From Novipirellula herctigrandis (lineage in GTDB: Bacteria > Planctomycetota > Planctomycetia > Pirellulales > Pirellulaceae), in assembly GCA_007859835.1 (NCBI GenBank), contig SJPJ01000001.1, positions 1,995,656 to 2,059,655 on the forward strand: a stretch of DNA of 64,000 bases, in the 5' to 3' direction. The notes below the pieces were generated by a model, which was not told where the DNA came from, did no database searches, and worked only from the letters and a program-made list of their open reading frames with translations. Below, one piece after another: positions 27,907 to 40,342 of the stretch (positions are counted from its first letter, which is position 1; the number at the start of each line of letters is the position of its first letter). The translations under genes were made by a program, and so were the position numbers.

Positions 27907-29802
27907 ATGCGATTATTGACGTTAAAAACCTTGATTCTCGCTGTCTGGGTTTTCTCTACTGCGGGACTTTTGACACCCGTTTTCGCGGTGGATCTAGAAT
28001 CGATCCAAGGGACGTATCGGCGTCTTCCCTACGAAAACGATTGGCATGTCGGTTCAATCGAAGTAGTGGCAAAGGATCCGGTGACAACGCTACGATGGCG
28101 CAACAAAGCCAACGTCTCATGGAATCTCATTCCCTCGCTCGAACATGGGATACTCAAAACAGACGAATCCAATCCCTATTTCAAGCAAGGGCAGCCTGCA
28201 TTTCATTTTAAGTTACGCGATGGCAAAGTGATCGGGTTCACGTTCCAGAACGATTTGTATGTCAGAGATGGCGTTAAAATCATGCCACAGATGAGCGGTG
28301 GTTTTCACGGTTACATCTCAATGCGTGCTGAGTCTCCACCGCCTGGATACGGCTACGGCGCCAGCTTCTACATTAGTATTTGGCCGCTTCTTGAAGACCC
28401 ACTCGCCCATTTTCAAATCGGACTTCCTTCGACGTGGATCGTCCCTGACAACCGCGACTTCAAGCAACCACTCTGTCCACCTGGGACCGTCGCTCGCGAC
28501 AATTGGCATGAACGCGGACCCTATTATCGCAACGTGTTTCAAACCATCGAGGGCGGCCTTGGATACTGGGGGTCCACACGGTTCCGTTCGGCAACGCCCA
28601 AGTATCGGATGAACGGCACGCCCAATGGCTACAACCACGAAATATCGTCACCGGGATGGGGATTCGGCAAAACGGTTTCACTCACGTCCGAAGAAATGGG
28701 CATTGCTCAACTTAGCAACCGGCTCGTGGTTCCGCCCGATGGCATGACGTTTACAAAAGATGTAAACGGAGAAGTGCTCGGCAACGCTTGGATGGTGTTA
28801 CCAATGACGTCATCCAAACAGGGCCCCGAAACACCCACAGGCGATCAAAGCTGGACTCTCTTTCTTAACACCGCGAATTTCAAGGGTCCTGTTGCCTTTT
28901 GGATTCCTGAAACATGGAGTCGTTTGTCCCGCGGCTACAAGACGATCGCAGGACGCGGTCTGGACGCCAGGCCAGGCTTGATGGGAAGCGGCGCGATGGA
29001 AGTCAACACCGTGCCCTATTTTGAATCGATCGATGAATCAGGAACGACGTACTCAAAAATCCCTCAGCTGCAATTTCCCATCAACGATCGGGGTGAAACA
29101 ATCCTGATGCAGGACGTCACGTTCTACGCGAAGCAAGCGTTTACCCCAACCGGCGTCTTTGATTTAGAAAAATCTTGGAAGCCCAAACTGACTGCAAATC
29201 CAATCTCGTTCCAACAAGGTCCCGACCGTGTGAAGCTAACCGAAATCGATCAGGTGGTGCAAACCAAGATCTTTGGAAACCCCGGCGAACAGGCATTCGG
29301 TCTGCAGTGGACAACATCGCGTGGTCGCGGCAACCTGCCCGAGTATTACAAACAAGTTGGAACGCACCGAATCGCGACGACAGCCGAACAAGTGCCAAAA
29401 GAAACCGGGATCGTTGAACAGGCTTTTAGTACAACGTCCGTCCCGCAAAGCTACCGGTCTCCCGACTCGGGTATTTGGAAAGACCCGGGGCCAAAGTCAG
29501 AGGCATTCAAGGCAGCGCTTACGGACGGTTCGGTTGTCACGTACGCATGGTATCGATTCGTCGACCAACCGTCGATCCAAGCGTTGAACTGGAGCGCCAA
29601 AGAGAAAGAGAAAGTGCAAAAGTTGGTGGAACGAATTCATAGACTTTGGCCGATTGATCGCGACTACATGCCCCTTCCAACGAGAGGAACGCTCGTGGCG
29701 ATGGACGATGCACTGATCGTCTCGCCGCCCGAAGGACTTGAAATTGGATACGTGCCGATCGCAATCGATCAATCGCCCAACGATCCATCGCCCAATCCGT
29801 GA
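27907..29802 (+). CDS. Large secreted protein of unknown function
   Basis: A signal peptide (MRLLTLKTLILAVWVFSTAGLLTPVFA) is followed by about 600 residues, rich in Trp, Tyr and Gly, with no motif I recognise. Segments such as DWHVGSIEVVAKDPVTTLRWRNKANVSW and GFHGYISMRAESPPPGYGYG look like beta-sandwich strands. The C-terminus is short repeats of SPNDPSPNP. It is divergent from the PSCyt gene (207 bp apart) and converges on a damaged GH2 gene. It may belong to a planctomycete-specific family of extracellular proteins; I assign no function. Confidence 0.6.
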   Translation: MRLLTLKTLILAVWVFSTAGLLTPVFAVDLESIQGTYRRLPYENDWHVGSIEVVAKDPVTTLRWRNKANVSWNLIPSLEHGILKTDESNPYFKQGQPAFHFKLRDGKVIGFTFQNDLYVRDGVKIMPQMSGGFHGYISMRAESPPPGYGYGASFYISIWPLLEDPLAHFQIGLPSTWIVPDNRDFKQPLCPPGTVARDNWHERGPYYRNVFQTIEGGLGYWGSTRFRSATPKYRMNGTPNGYNHEISSPGWGFGKTVSLTSEEMGIAQLSNRLVVPPDGMTFTKDVNGEVLGNAWMVLPMTSSKQGPETPTGDQSWTLFLNTANFKGPVAFWIPETWSRLSRGYKTIAGRGLDARPGLMGSGAMEVNTVPYFESIDESGTTYSKIPQLQFPINDRGETILMQDVTFYAKQAFTPTGVFDLEKSWKPKLTANPISFQQGPDRVKLTEIDQVVQTKIFGNPGEQAFGLQWTTSRGRGNLPEYYKQVGTHRIATTAEQVPKETGIVEQAFSTTSVPQSYRSPDSGIWKDPGPKSEAFKAALTDGSVVTYAWYRFVDQPSIQALNWSAKEKEKVQKLVERIHRLWPIDRDYMPLPTRGTLVAMDDALIVSPPEGLEIGYVPIAIDQSPNDPSPNP

Positions 29803-29864
29803 CCCCCCAAAAAAGCGGCCACCAATCGTTAGCATTCTTGCCGGTGCAAAATGCAATGCAATCT

Positions 29865-31064
29865 TCAATCCGCCTGAATCTCAAGCTCAGTGGGGCGCAA
29901 CCCGGGTCCCGAAGCGGACAATCGGATCACTCCTGGTTCGCCGCTCGACTGGACGATCACTTGCGCCAGACCATGAAAAAGAGAACGCTGCCAAACGGAC
30001 GCGGGATCAATAAACTTATCCGGCTCATGACTCGAAGGATCGCCATTGCCGACGCCGATGATCCGTCCTGGGCCCTCCATTTTGAACGCAATCAGATCGT
30101 TCGCCGTCGGTGAAAAATGCCCGTTATCATCTAGCGTGCGTACGGTCACAACACTCACGTCACGCCCATCGGCCGTGATAGCGTTACGATGCGGAACCAA
30201 TTCGATACGCACGGGTTCGCCAACGGTTTCAATCGTCTTAGTCAGAACGACTTCTCCATCGCTGTTGAAACTACGCGCTTCGATCTGGCCAGATTCAAAT
30301 GGGACATTCCAATTCACGTAGCCATTGTGCGGCATCGGCTTGCGTCCAAGGGTTTTACCATTGAGAAATAGTTCCACCGCATCCGTGTTGGCATAGACAC
30401 AAATCGGGATCAGCTGTTCTTCTCGGTCTGCCCAATTCCAATGACTCGGAGTGATATGAAGCCTCGGTTCGTCGGACCGCCCCTCTTCCATCGTGGCGTC
30501 AACACGTACTGCGATAACATTGTCACCACCAAAGTTTAGGTAGTCGGTCAGGTCAAAGCGGAAGGGGATATATCCACTGGGCTCGGTACCCAAGTAGAAA
30601 CCGTTGCAAAACACTTTGGCATCTCGGAACACGCCGTCAAATTCCACAACCACGCGCCGCCCGTTGTCTGTTTCGGGGACGGTAAACTTTTTCCGATACC
30701 AACCGACGCTTCGCTCAGGAAAATTGCGGCCGACGGCCTTGTATCCTTGACTATGGTTACCATTGTTCTCAAACGGTGCCTCAACCGCCCAATCATGGGG
30801 CAAATTGATCGTTCGCCATTCAGAATCATCAAAATCAAACGCGGACGCGCCGTCGCCATACCCGGCCTTTGCTAAATAGGAAAAGTAACCTGTGCCGAAC
30901 TCGAAGTCTTGCTTAGCATTCGAGGGATGCCCAAACGCAAATTGCCACTCATCATCCAACCGTATGCGTTCTCGAGGCTGCTGTGCCGAACACACCGACG
31001 CGATCATTAAGATTCCAGTGCAAATGAGCAGGCTTCTCACGCGGGGCTCCGTTGTTCTTTTCAT
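29865..31064 (-). pseudogene. GH2 beta-galactosidase-like gene lacking its catalytic domain
   Basis: The frame is open (399 residues) with a signal peptide and a normal GH2 sugar-binding jelly roll (about 33-200; INLPHDWAVEAPF, SVGWYRKKFTVPE, VFCNGFYLG). At residue ~205 (near base 30480) it jumps from VIAVRVDATMEEG straight to RSDEPRLHITPSHWNW, which in full-length relatives lies after the Ig-like and TIM-barrel domains, and continues with the DUF4982-type region (VELFLNGKTLG) and a final Ig-like domain. About 400 residues, including both catalytic glutamates, are missing with frame preserved. It may be a decayed enzyme or a retained binding protein. Confidence 0.75.
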
Positions 31065-31400
31065 TGAGGAATCTCTCGTATCAAAATATCGAAGATGGCA
31101 TGACCAGTTCTACAAGACGAAAAAGGCAACCATTGGGCGACCTTCAACAACGTTAGTTTTACCAATATCACAAAATGATTGAGGCCCAACGTGCCAATTA
31201 AGGATGAAACAATATTGCAGTTGTGGCGAAAGGCTGGCGTCTGGTTTACGACACAACATTGGAATAACACACTTGGCACCTACATAAAGAATCCCGCTCG
31301 CGTTTGCACGCACCAGCCCTCCTCGCGTTTGCACGCACCAGCCCTCCTCGCGTTTGCACGCACCAGCCCCCCACTCCCACCGCACCAATAGAATTCCGCT
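31065..31400. other. Divergent gap between two damaged GH2 genes
   Basis: No gene is supported. The region holds three 25-bp repeats ending 30 bp before the start of the truncated GH2 gene. Confidence 0.5.
31297..31371. repeat. 25-bp tandem repeat, three copies
   Basis: Contiguous units at 31297-31321, 31322-31346 and 31347-31371; only the penultimate base of the last unit differs. The core is GCGTTTGCACGCACCAG, which contains the inverted pair GCGT...ACGC. Confidence 0.9.
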
Positions 31401-32069
31401 ATGTTTGCTCGACTTTCCGTTTCGTTATTGGCTTGTTTGATAGCCACTTCGTTTGTTGCTACCGCTGCTGATTCAGCAAACAAGCAGGCGGATTGGGAAA
31501 ACGAACGTGTAATCGGTATCAACAAAGAATCGGGCAGGGTGTTTTCCCTTCCATTTGCCGATCGGTCTCAGGCCATGGAAAAGAGATGGCAAGAGTCATC
31601 AAATGTAAAGCTACTCAATGGAACTTGGAAGTTTCATTATGCAAAGCGTCACGACCTGCGACCTACGGATTTCTATCAAGAGGCGTTTGACGTGTCGGAT
31701 TGGAGTGACATCAAGGTACCGAGCAGCTGGCAAACTCTGGGGTTTGGTGCTCCGCTCTACGTCAACACACGATATCCGTTCCACCGCGATTTGCCGACGG
31801 TAACCGGTGAGCCCCCAGAGCACTACACCGCTTTCGAATATCGCAATCCGGTTGGCAGCTATCGTCGTAATTTTGCATTGCCATCGGATTGCAGCGGAGG
31901 AGAAGTTTTCATTCACTTCGGAGGCGTCGAAAGCGCATTCTATTTGTGGGTCAATGGCGAACAAGTTGGAAATAGCGAAGCGGTTTGTCCCGGCGAAGGG
32001 CCAGGACGTTTTTCCTGGGCGTCTACATGCGCAGTGAACAGGATGCGCAGTGAACAGGATGCGCAGTGA
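31401..32069 (+). pseudogene. Truncated GH2 beta-galactosidase (N-terminal domain only)
   Basis: The frame starts with a signal peptide (MFARLSVSLLACLIATSFVATAA). It follows the LacZ-type N-terminal domain: ENERVIGINKESGRV, LLNGTWKFHYAKR, WSDIKVPSSWQTLGFGAPLYVNTRYPF (with flanking residues), HFGGVESAFYLWVNGEQVG. Homology stops right after that point (about base 31980) and the frame ends in a 16-bp tandem repeat, so the TIM barrel and about 800 residues are lost. It faces the internally deleted GH2 gene. Confidence 0.8.
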
Positions 32070-32120
32070 ACAGGATGCGCAGTGAACAGGATGCGCAGTG
32101 AACAGGATGCGCAGTGAACA
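32029..32120. repeat. 16-bp tandem repeat, 5.75 copies
   Basis: Units of GCGCAGTGAACAGGAT run without spacers from 32029; the last is partial. The stop codon of the truncated GH2 frame (TGA at 32067-32069) lies inside the array. Confidence 0.95.
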
Positions 32121-32508
32121 AGTCCTCTTTACCAATCAGCAAAGTTGGCCCGACAAACTCAACGCGGCTATCGAGGACTGCCAAACACCCAACTGCATAC
32201 GATTTCATTTGGAAACGAAGACAACTCATTGAACCGGAAATTCAAATCGCTAAGCAGCCCCCCTGCGCACTGCGACGGCAACTAGCAGTAAGCGGAATCC
32301 CCCACAAAGGGCGAGCGAATTCGCAGCTGCGACTCGTCCATCCATCGAACTCGTCCATCCATCGAACTCGCCCATCCATCGAACTCGCCCATCCATCGAA
32401 CTCGCCCATCCATCGAACTCGCCCATCCATCGAACTCGTCCATCCATCGAAATTGAGAAGTACAAATGCTAGTCTGTGCCTCTTTGAGGCTCGAAGAATT
32501 TTACAAAA
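32121..32508. other. Gap after the GH2 truncation
   Basis: Bases 32117-32227 read as an open stretch beginning VLFTNQQSWPDKLNAAIEDC and ending at a TGA; it may be a coding scrap of an unknown gene. The rest is repeat array and the leader of the GH43 gene. Confidence 0.35.
32333..32451. repeat. 17-bp tandem repeat, seven copies
   Basis: Seven contiguous 17-bp units, CTCG[CT]CCATCCATCGAAC-like, from 32333 to 32451. Units 1, 2 and 7 carry T and units 3-6 carry C at position 5, suggesting internal expansion of one variant. The array ends about 57 bp before the GH43 start. Confidence 0.95.
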
Positions 32509-34080
32509 ATGGTAAACGAAATGTTTTCACCGCTGGCAAAATGGCTTTGCTTCACGTTCGTTGTGATGCTTCCGCAAACCTTGATTGCGCAACCTTTCGA
32601 GCAAACCTACCGAAACCCAGTCATTGCCGGCGACTTTCCGGATCCGACGGTCATTCGAGTCGGATCTGACTATTACGCATGTGGGACTTCGCATGACTTT
32701 GTTCCAGCCTATCCGCTCTATCACTCGACTGACCTTGCAAATTGGCGGCGTATCGGTTCCGTATTCAATGAACTTCCTGAATGGGTTTCAGGATCATGCT
32801 GGGCTCCCGAGCTGTTCTATGAAAATGGAAAATTCTTTGTCTATTACACCGCGAAACGGAAGAGCGACAATGTCTCGTGCATCGGAGTCGCAGTAGCCAA
32901 TGACATTCGCGAAGGGTTCGTCGATCACGGCGTGATCATCGAGTGGGGAAAGGAAGCCATTGATGCGTTTATTTTCGAGGACGATCAGGGAAAGAAATTC
33001 ATATCGTGGAAAGCCTACGGGCTCAATCCTACTCGCGAAATCGAAATTCTCGCCTCCGAGTTATCCGGCGATGGTCTTTCACTTGTCGGCGATCACTTTA
33101 GTCTCACTCGCCACGACAAGGGATGGAAAGGAGCCGGAGACGAAGGCCAATGCATCCTAAAGCATGGAGATTACTACTATCATTTCTATTCGGTCGGAGG
33201 CTGCTGCGATAATCGGTGCGATTACAACATTCGCGTCGCGCGAACAAAGGACCTGCATGGAGATTGGGAACAATACGAAGCGGGATCGATCCTACATGGC
33301 GGGGGCCTATGGAAGTGTTCGGGGCACGGCACAATGGTGACAACCCCGGACGGCCGATTCTTCTATCTCTACCATGCCTATCATCGATACGATTTTGAGT
33401 ACGTGGGCCGACAAGGGATGCTTGATGAACTGCTATGGGACGACGCTTCGGGTTGGCCCTATTTCAGATACGGCCCGATTCCGACCGTTCAAGCCCCCGT
33501 TCCGCTTCGCAACACTCAACAACTTCGCCGTTCCCTATTCCGAGACGATTTCGAGTCCGTTGAAAACTTGATTCCTTGGCAATGGGATGTCGGTTTATCG
33601 AAGCCTGTGATTTCACAGCAAGCAGGCCAACTCGGTCTTCAAAACCAAAACAACGGGCTGACTTTCTTAGGTGTAGACACCCGAGTCGGCAATTACTCCG
33701 TCGAAACCACCATGGTTGATGCCACAGGGGGCTTCAATGGATTATGTGTCTACGCCAATCCAGAGAACTTGATCATGTGGGGCGTGGAAGATCAGCAAAT
33801 CAAGCTGAAGAGCATTCGACGCGGTGAAGCAGAAGAAACCGTCTGCGGTAGTATCGATACGAACCAAAAAGTTCATTTGAAGTTCCAAGCGGTTAACGCA
33901 AGACTATTTTCTTTCTTTTGGTCGACTGACGGAGCAAATTGGAATCGGTTTCCTGAAGGGGTTGAGCATGTCGACGCAAGCGATCTTCCTCCATGGACGA
34001 GGTCTATCCGTGTTGGATTCGTTCAGGAAGGATTGGATAGTCTCGCTTCGTTTGAATACTTCATGGTCTCGGATCAATAG
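32509..34080 (+). CDS. Secreted GH43 glycosidase with C-terminal DUF1349-like domain
   Basis: After a signal peptide ending near LIAQ, the GH43 propeller runs from about residue 32 to 340 and keeps the three catalytic carboxylates: D45 (GDFPDPTVIR), D152 (AIDAFIFED) and E212 (GDEGQCILKHG). Residues about 345-523 form a concanavalin-like beta-sandwich of the DUF1349 type (LFRDDFESVENLIPWQWDVG). Such enzymes remove arabinofuranose, xylose or galactose from plant or algal polysaccharides. A second ATG at 32521 is an equally good start. The neighbouring GH2 genes are broken, so this may be the only working hydrolase of the cluster. Confidence 0.85.
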   Translation: MVNEMFSPLAKWLCFTFVVMLPQTLIAQPFEQTYRNPVIAGDFPDPTVIRVGSDYYACGTSHDFVPAYPLYHSTDLANWRRIGSVFNELPEWVSGSCWAPELFYENGKFFVYYTAKRKSDNVSCIGVAVANDIREGFVDHGVIIEWGKEAIDAFIFEDDQGKKFISWKAYGLNPTREIEILASELSGDGLSLVGDHFSLTRHDKGWKGAGDEGQCILKHGDYYYHFYSVGGCCDNRCDYNIRVARTKDLHGDWEQYEAGSILHGGGLWKCSGHGTMVTTPDGRFFYLYHAYHRYDFEYVGRQGMLDELLWDDASGWPYFRYGPIPTVQAPVPLRNTQQLRRSLFRDDFESVENLIPWQWDVGLSKPVISQQAGQLGLQNQNNGLTFLGVDTRVGNYSVETTMVDATGGFNGLCVYANPENLIMWGVEDQQIKLKSIRRGEAEETVCGSIDTNQKVHLKFQAVNARLFSFFWSTDGANWNRFPEGVEHVDASDLPPWTRSIRVGFVQEGLDSLASFEYFMVSDQ

Positions 34081-34364
34081 TGGCGTAGGCAAGATGAATC
34101 CATTCGTCTCCGCGTTGCTGGTTGCCAGCGATGAAGCATGGGCCGCCCAGTGATGCATGGGCCGCCCAGAGAAGATGACACCACGAAAAAAGCTTAGGTT
34201 TTTGTGTGAAGCCTGAACTGTTTAGAGGGTCCCCTTTTTTTTGGAAAAGCATTCGCTAGAGCGTTGAAGTTCCCTTCCGGCGAGGAGCTGGCCCAAAAGC
34301 CCTTTTCGGTAACAATATTCTCTAGACCAACAGACCACCGCTGGCCCCGAAAAAAGCACCTGAA

Positions 34365-34760
34365 ATGCAGAACGGCAATACCGATCAATTTCTCGCATCA
34401 CGCACCTACGCGGTTGCCGGAGCGTCGCATCATCGCCACAAGTACGGCAACAAAGTATTCCGTGCCTTGCTAGATGCTGGCCGCGAAACTTACCCCCTCA
34501 ACCCAGCTCAGGACGAAATCGAAGGTCATCAGGCATACGCGGCAATCGCCGAAATGCCGCTCGTTCCTGAAGCTCTTTCAATCATCACGCCGCCGATGGT
34601 AACTCGGCGAGTCATCGCCGACGCGATTGACGCGGGGATAAAACACGTCTGGATGCAACCCGGCGCAGAAGATGCCAAAGCAAGCGAGGCCGCGCGCGAA
34701 GCAGGCATCAACGTGATCGACAATGGCAGCTGTATTCTCGTGCTGCTGGCTATTGGCTGA
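34365..34760 (+). CDS. CoA-binding (YccU-type) domain protein
   Basis: The 131-residue protein is a single Rossmann-like CoA_binding_2 domain: RTYAVAGASHHRHKYGNKVFRALL near the start, PLNPAQDEIEG, SIITPPMVTRRVI and HVWMQPGAEDAKASEAAREAGI. This size and order match small YccU/succinyl-CoA ligase-like cytoplasmic proteins thought to bind CoA. It appears monocistronic. Confidence 0.85.
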   Translation: MQNGNTDQFLASRTYAVAGASHHRHKYGNKVFRALLDAGRETYPLNPAQDEIEGHQAYAAIAEMPLVPEALSIITPPMVTRRVIADAIDAGIKHVWMQPGAEDAKASEAAREAGINVIDNGSCILVLLAIG

Positions 34761-35302
34761 GCCGCCTGTACATGACTTCAGCCAATTGCACGCGAGAAAC
34801 GAATCGACATAGTCAAACGTTGTGTGGCGAAACGCTTTGGGGATTTGCCGACCACCCCAAAACCGTGCATATTTCATCATCGAACGGCGTTCCCTTTGGT
34901 CGAAACGACAGGGTTGTATCGCATTGGCTTGAAGCAACTTGCGTTTGCATCGACCTGACAAGGTTCGCACATAGTCGAAGCAACACACACTAATATTACG
35001 TTGTATTACGCGGGTGAGCGAAAAGACGTCGCTTGGGCGTTATCGCTCCCTGACGAAACCAGCCGCTGTTAACAATCACACAATCAGAAGAACCTTCTTC
35101 CGTTTTCCACGCTTGTGAAGGTCGCGAGCCAGAACGTCACCCCCAACAAGAGTGATGTTTTTTGGCTGCGCCCTTTTGTCCCCCTTTTTTCACTACGAAG
35201 GATCACATCAGCACCGTTGCAGTCTGTTACAATCGAGTGCAATCGATGCGTCAATTCAGTCGCATTATTTTTTCTTTTACCACTTATATAGAGGATGTTG
35301 TA
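34761..35302. other. Gap upstream of the DUF1559 gene
   Basis: About 540 bp with no supported gene. The end must hold the promoter of the DUF1559 unit; an open frame from 35162 precedes the likely start but does not look coding. Confidence 0.45.
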
Positions 35303-36493
35303 ATGAGATCTAGTAAGCGGAGTGAAGTTCATGGTTTCACGTTAGTGGAGCTGCTTGTCGTCATTGCCATTATTGGTGTCTTGGTTGGGTTACTACTACC
35401 AGCGGTTCAAGCTGCCCGCGAAGCCGCACGCAGAATGAGTTGCAGCAACAATGTAAAACAAATTGGGCTGGGGCTTCACAACTATCACAGTGCCTTCAAT
35501 ATGCTGCCGATGCAAACCGGCGGAACTTATGATTCAGGCGGTAATTCGAATGGTCTTCGACTCAGCTGGCTGGTCGGATTGACACCGTTCATCGAGCAAC
35601 AAGCGATGTGGGAAGCGATTTCCAATCCATTCGGAATGAATCGTGATGGGACTCCCCGAACGCCTTCTTATGCCCCAATGGGTCCACGTCCATGGGATCG
35701 CAACTACCTACCATGGATAACTCAAGTTCCCACCTATCGTTGCCCCAGTGATCCAACGGTTGCTGGCCAAACGAACATCGCGCATACCAACTACGCTGCA
35801 TGCCTAGGAGACACCACCGCTGAACTTCACTACTGTGGAATCAACGCCAATGGCAATCCAAACACTTCGACGCAACCGTGGTCCGAATCCACGTTAAAGT
35901 CGTTTGATCGCGGCTTCTTCTGGGGAAAACACTCTAAGCGTTTCCGCGATATCCTCGACGGGCTGTCCAACACAATCGCAGCCGGTGAAATTGTTGTTGG
36001 CGACGGAAAAGGTGAGATTTTCAATCACATGTTGCACGACACCAGTGCACTGAGTCGTCCTGCAAACTATTGGGAAACCACCGATAAAATCGATCCACTA
36101 CGACCGCAGTTCTGGAACCTCGCCACATCCGACGTATGGGGCGTTGACTACGGCAACGACTACGAATACCAACGTCGTGGATCCGCATGGTGCGATGGCG
36201 TCCCTTATTACACTGGGTTCAACACCATCCGTCCGCCAAACGGATATTGTGTCGGCCGTCGCGAAAGTTGGGACGGTTTTTTCCCAGCCAGTAGTCGGCA
36301 TCAAGGTGGTGCGCACATCTTGATGGGTGATGGCGCGGTCAAGTTTATCACCAGCTCAATCGAAGCCGGTAATCAATCAATCGTACCGTATAGTGCCCAG
36401 CACAACGATCAACGTGGCAAGCAAAGTCCTTACGGATTGTGGGGAGCCCTTGGTACTTCGAATACCAAAGAAACGATTAATGAAGATTTTTAG
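35303..36493 (+). CDS. DUF1559 prepilin-like protein
   Basis: I place the start at ATG 35303, preceded by GAGG about 8 bp upstream, because the type IV prepilin-like signal follows: HGFTLVELLVVIAIIGVLVGLLLP with the cleavage motif G|FTLVE, then AVQAAREAARRMSC. The body is the planctomycete DUF1559 (SBP_bac_10) domain, ending with the characteristic GGAHILMGDGAVKFI. These proteins occur in tens of copies per planctomycete genome and are probably exported by a type II/IV pilus-like system to the cell envelope; their role is unknown. A small lipoprotein gene follows, a usual pairing. Confidence 0.92.
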   Translation: MRSSKRSEVHGFTLVELLVVIAIIGVLVGLLLPAVQAAREAARRMSCSNNVKQIGLGLHNYHSAFNMLPMQTGGTYDSGGNSNGLRLSWLVGLTPFIEQQAMWEAISNPFGMNRDGTPRTPSYAPMGPRPWDRNYLPWITQVPTYRCPSDPTVAGQTNIAHTNYAACLGDTTAELHYCGINANGNPNTSTQPWSESTLKSFDRGFFWGKHSKRFRDILDGLSNTIAAGEIVVGDGKGEIFNHMLHDTSALSRPANYWETTDKIDPLRPQFWNLATSDVWGVDYGNDYEYQRRGSAWCDGVPYYTGFNTIRPPNGYCVGRRESWDGFFPASSRHQGGAHILMGDGAVKFITSSIEAGNQSIVPYSAQHNDQRGKQSPYGLWGALGTSNTKETINEDF

Positions 36494-36568
36494 TCGGTAC
36501 GGCTGCCGAAGTTGACAGCCAAACCATTCTTAACATTGAGGCTTTGTCTCGAAAGGAATTTTACTGTA

Positions 36569-36748
36569 ATGAAATGCACTTTTTTTGCTTCACTGGTTGT
36601 TTGCCTTAGCCTTTGCGGCCTATCGGGTTGCGGCAGCAATACACAAGAAGTGGAGCTAACCCCTCGTCCGCCAATTACTCAGGAAGAATTGCAGACGATG
36701 GAAAGTTATGAAGAAGAGATGGCAGAAGCCAACAAGGCCTATCAATAA
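36569..36748 (+). CDS. Small lipoprotein next to DUF1559
   Basis: The 59-residue product starts MKCTFFASLVVCLSLCGLSGCGS, a lipoprotein signal with lipobox LSGC, and continues with a short acidic tail (EEELQTMESYEEEM-like). AAAGGA lies about 10 bp before the ATG. Small lipoproteins of this kind commonly follow DUF1559 genes in planctomycetes. The spacing (75 bp) suggests one transcript. Confidence 0.8.
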   Translation: MKCTFFASLVVCLSLCGLSGCGSNTQEVELTPRPPITQEELQTMESYEEEMAEANKAYQ

Positions 36749-36781
36749 GGCGGACGTCTTATTGCCTGTGCTTTTGGCACC

Positions 36782-36808
36782 GTCCAGCGAAGCATGGCTT
36801 CGCTGGAC
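36782..36808. terminator. Perfect 12-bp hairpin between converging genes
   Basis: GTCCAGCGAAGC and GCTTCGCTGGAC pair around an ATG loop, 33 bp after the lipoprotein stop and 29 bp from the end of the converging gene. There is no clear T-run, so it could act as a bidirectional terminator or an RNA 3'-end stabiliser. Confidence 0.65.
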
Positions 36809-36837
36809 GAGTGGCCACCTTCTTTGCAACCATCGCT

Positions 36838-37227
36838 TCAAATAAAGGCTTGGTCATATTCCGTGGGCAATAGCACCTCCGTGGTATAGCCATCCACCCC
36901 CCTGTCTTCGATTGAAATGGTAGTCAACACATCAAGCAACTGTGCGTGAAAACGCTGTGCTGAACCATTTTGGCACATCACTTCTTCGGCAAGCATCAAC
37001 GCCTCGTCCATTGGCGTGACCCGGTTCCCCTCGAACACGATGAGTCCGGCTGTGGCGAGCCGAGCTAGTCCACTGTCAAATTCAACGAAAGACAGCGGAT
37101 CGTGCCCCAGGCTGATCACAGTATTCAAAATTGAATGAAGACAAATAGAACTACTGCCGCATCCAAATAAGATCGCTTGAAGCAGGGTCGCATCAGAGGG
37201 CAATAAATGCACGTAACCGCTTACCAA
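36838..37227 (-). CDS. Hypothetical cytoplasmic protein, 129 aa
   Basis: No signal peptide or membrane segment. The pattern SDATLLQAILFGCGSSSICLHSILNTVI ... GLARLATAGLIVFEGNRVTPMDEAL is that of a short helical protein with a winged-helix-like end, and I think similar small proteins recur in planctomycetes. It ends just beyond a strong hairpin shared with the converging lipoprotein gene. Function unknown. Confidence 0.5.
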   Translation of the reverse strand: MVSGYVHLLPSDATLLQAILFGCGSSSICLHSILNTVISLGHDPLSFVEFDSGLARLATAGLIVFEGNRVTPMDEALMLAEEVMCQNGSAQRFHAQLLDVLTTISIEDRGVDGYTTEVLLPTEYDQAFI

Positions 37228-40064
<2,837 letters not shown>

Positions 40065-40101
40065 TCCTGCCACTGGAAATTGATCGAAGTTAGGTGCATT
40101 A

Positions 40102-40134
40102 CGTCAACGCCAATCATTTGCATTGGCGTTGACG
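40102..40134 (+). terminator. katG terminator hairpin
   Basis: CGTCAACGCCAAT and ATTGGCGTTGACG form a perfect 13-bp stem with a 7-base loop, followed by CTCTTTCGACTTTTC. It starts 38 bp after the katG stop. Confidence 0.8.
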
Positions 40135-40342
40135 CTCTTTCGACTTTTCGAGTCGAGAAACAACGCCTTGGAATAGTGCGTTTGAACTTGTGGTTGGATG
40201 GAACAATCTGCTGAATTGGGATCGCTTCAGCCGAGTTCCATCAATGCGCTCGCTCCGCGAAACCAGCCCCCCAGGGTCGGATTCGACTATCGAATGAGTA
40301 ACCGAATCGGTTGCTGATAGATGAATCAGAGGAGACGTCAAG

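Noticed and set aside
32029..32451. Possible CRISPR array
   Set aside because: Repeats are head to tail with no spacers, have different periods, and there are no cas genes.
32242..32465. Minus-strand frames reading MDGRVRWMGEFDGWASS repeatedly
   Set aside because: Direct by-product of the seven 17-bp repeats; no start region or conserved flanks.
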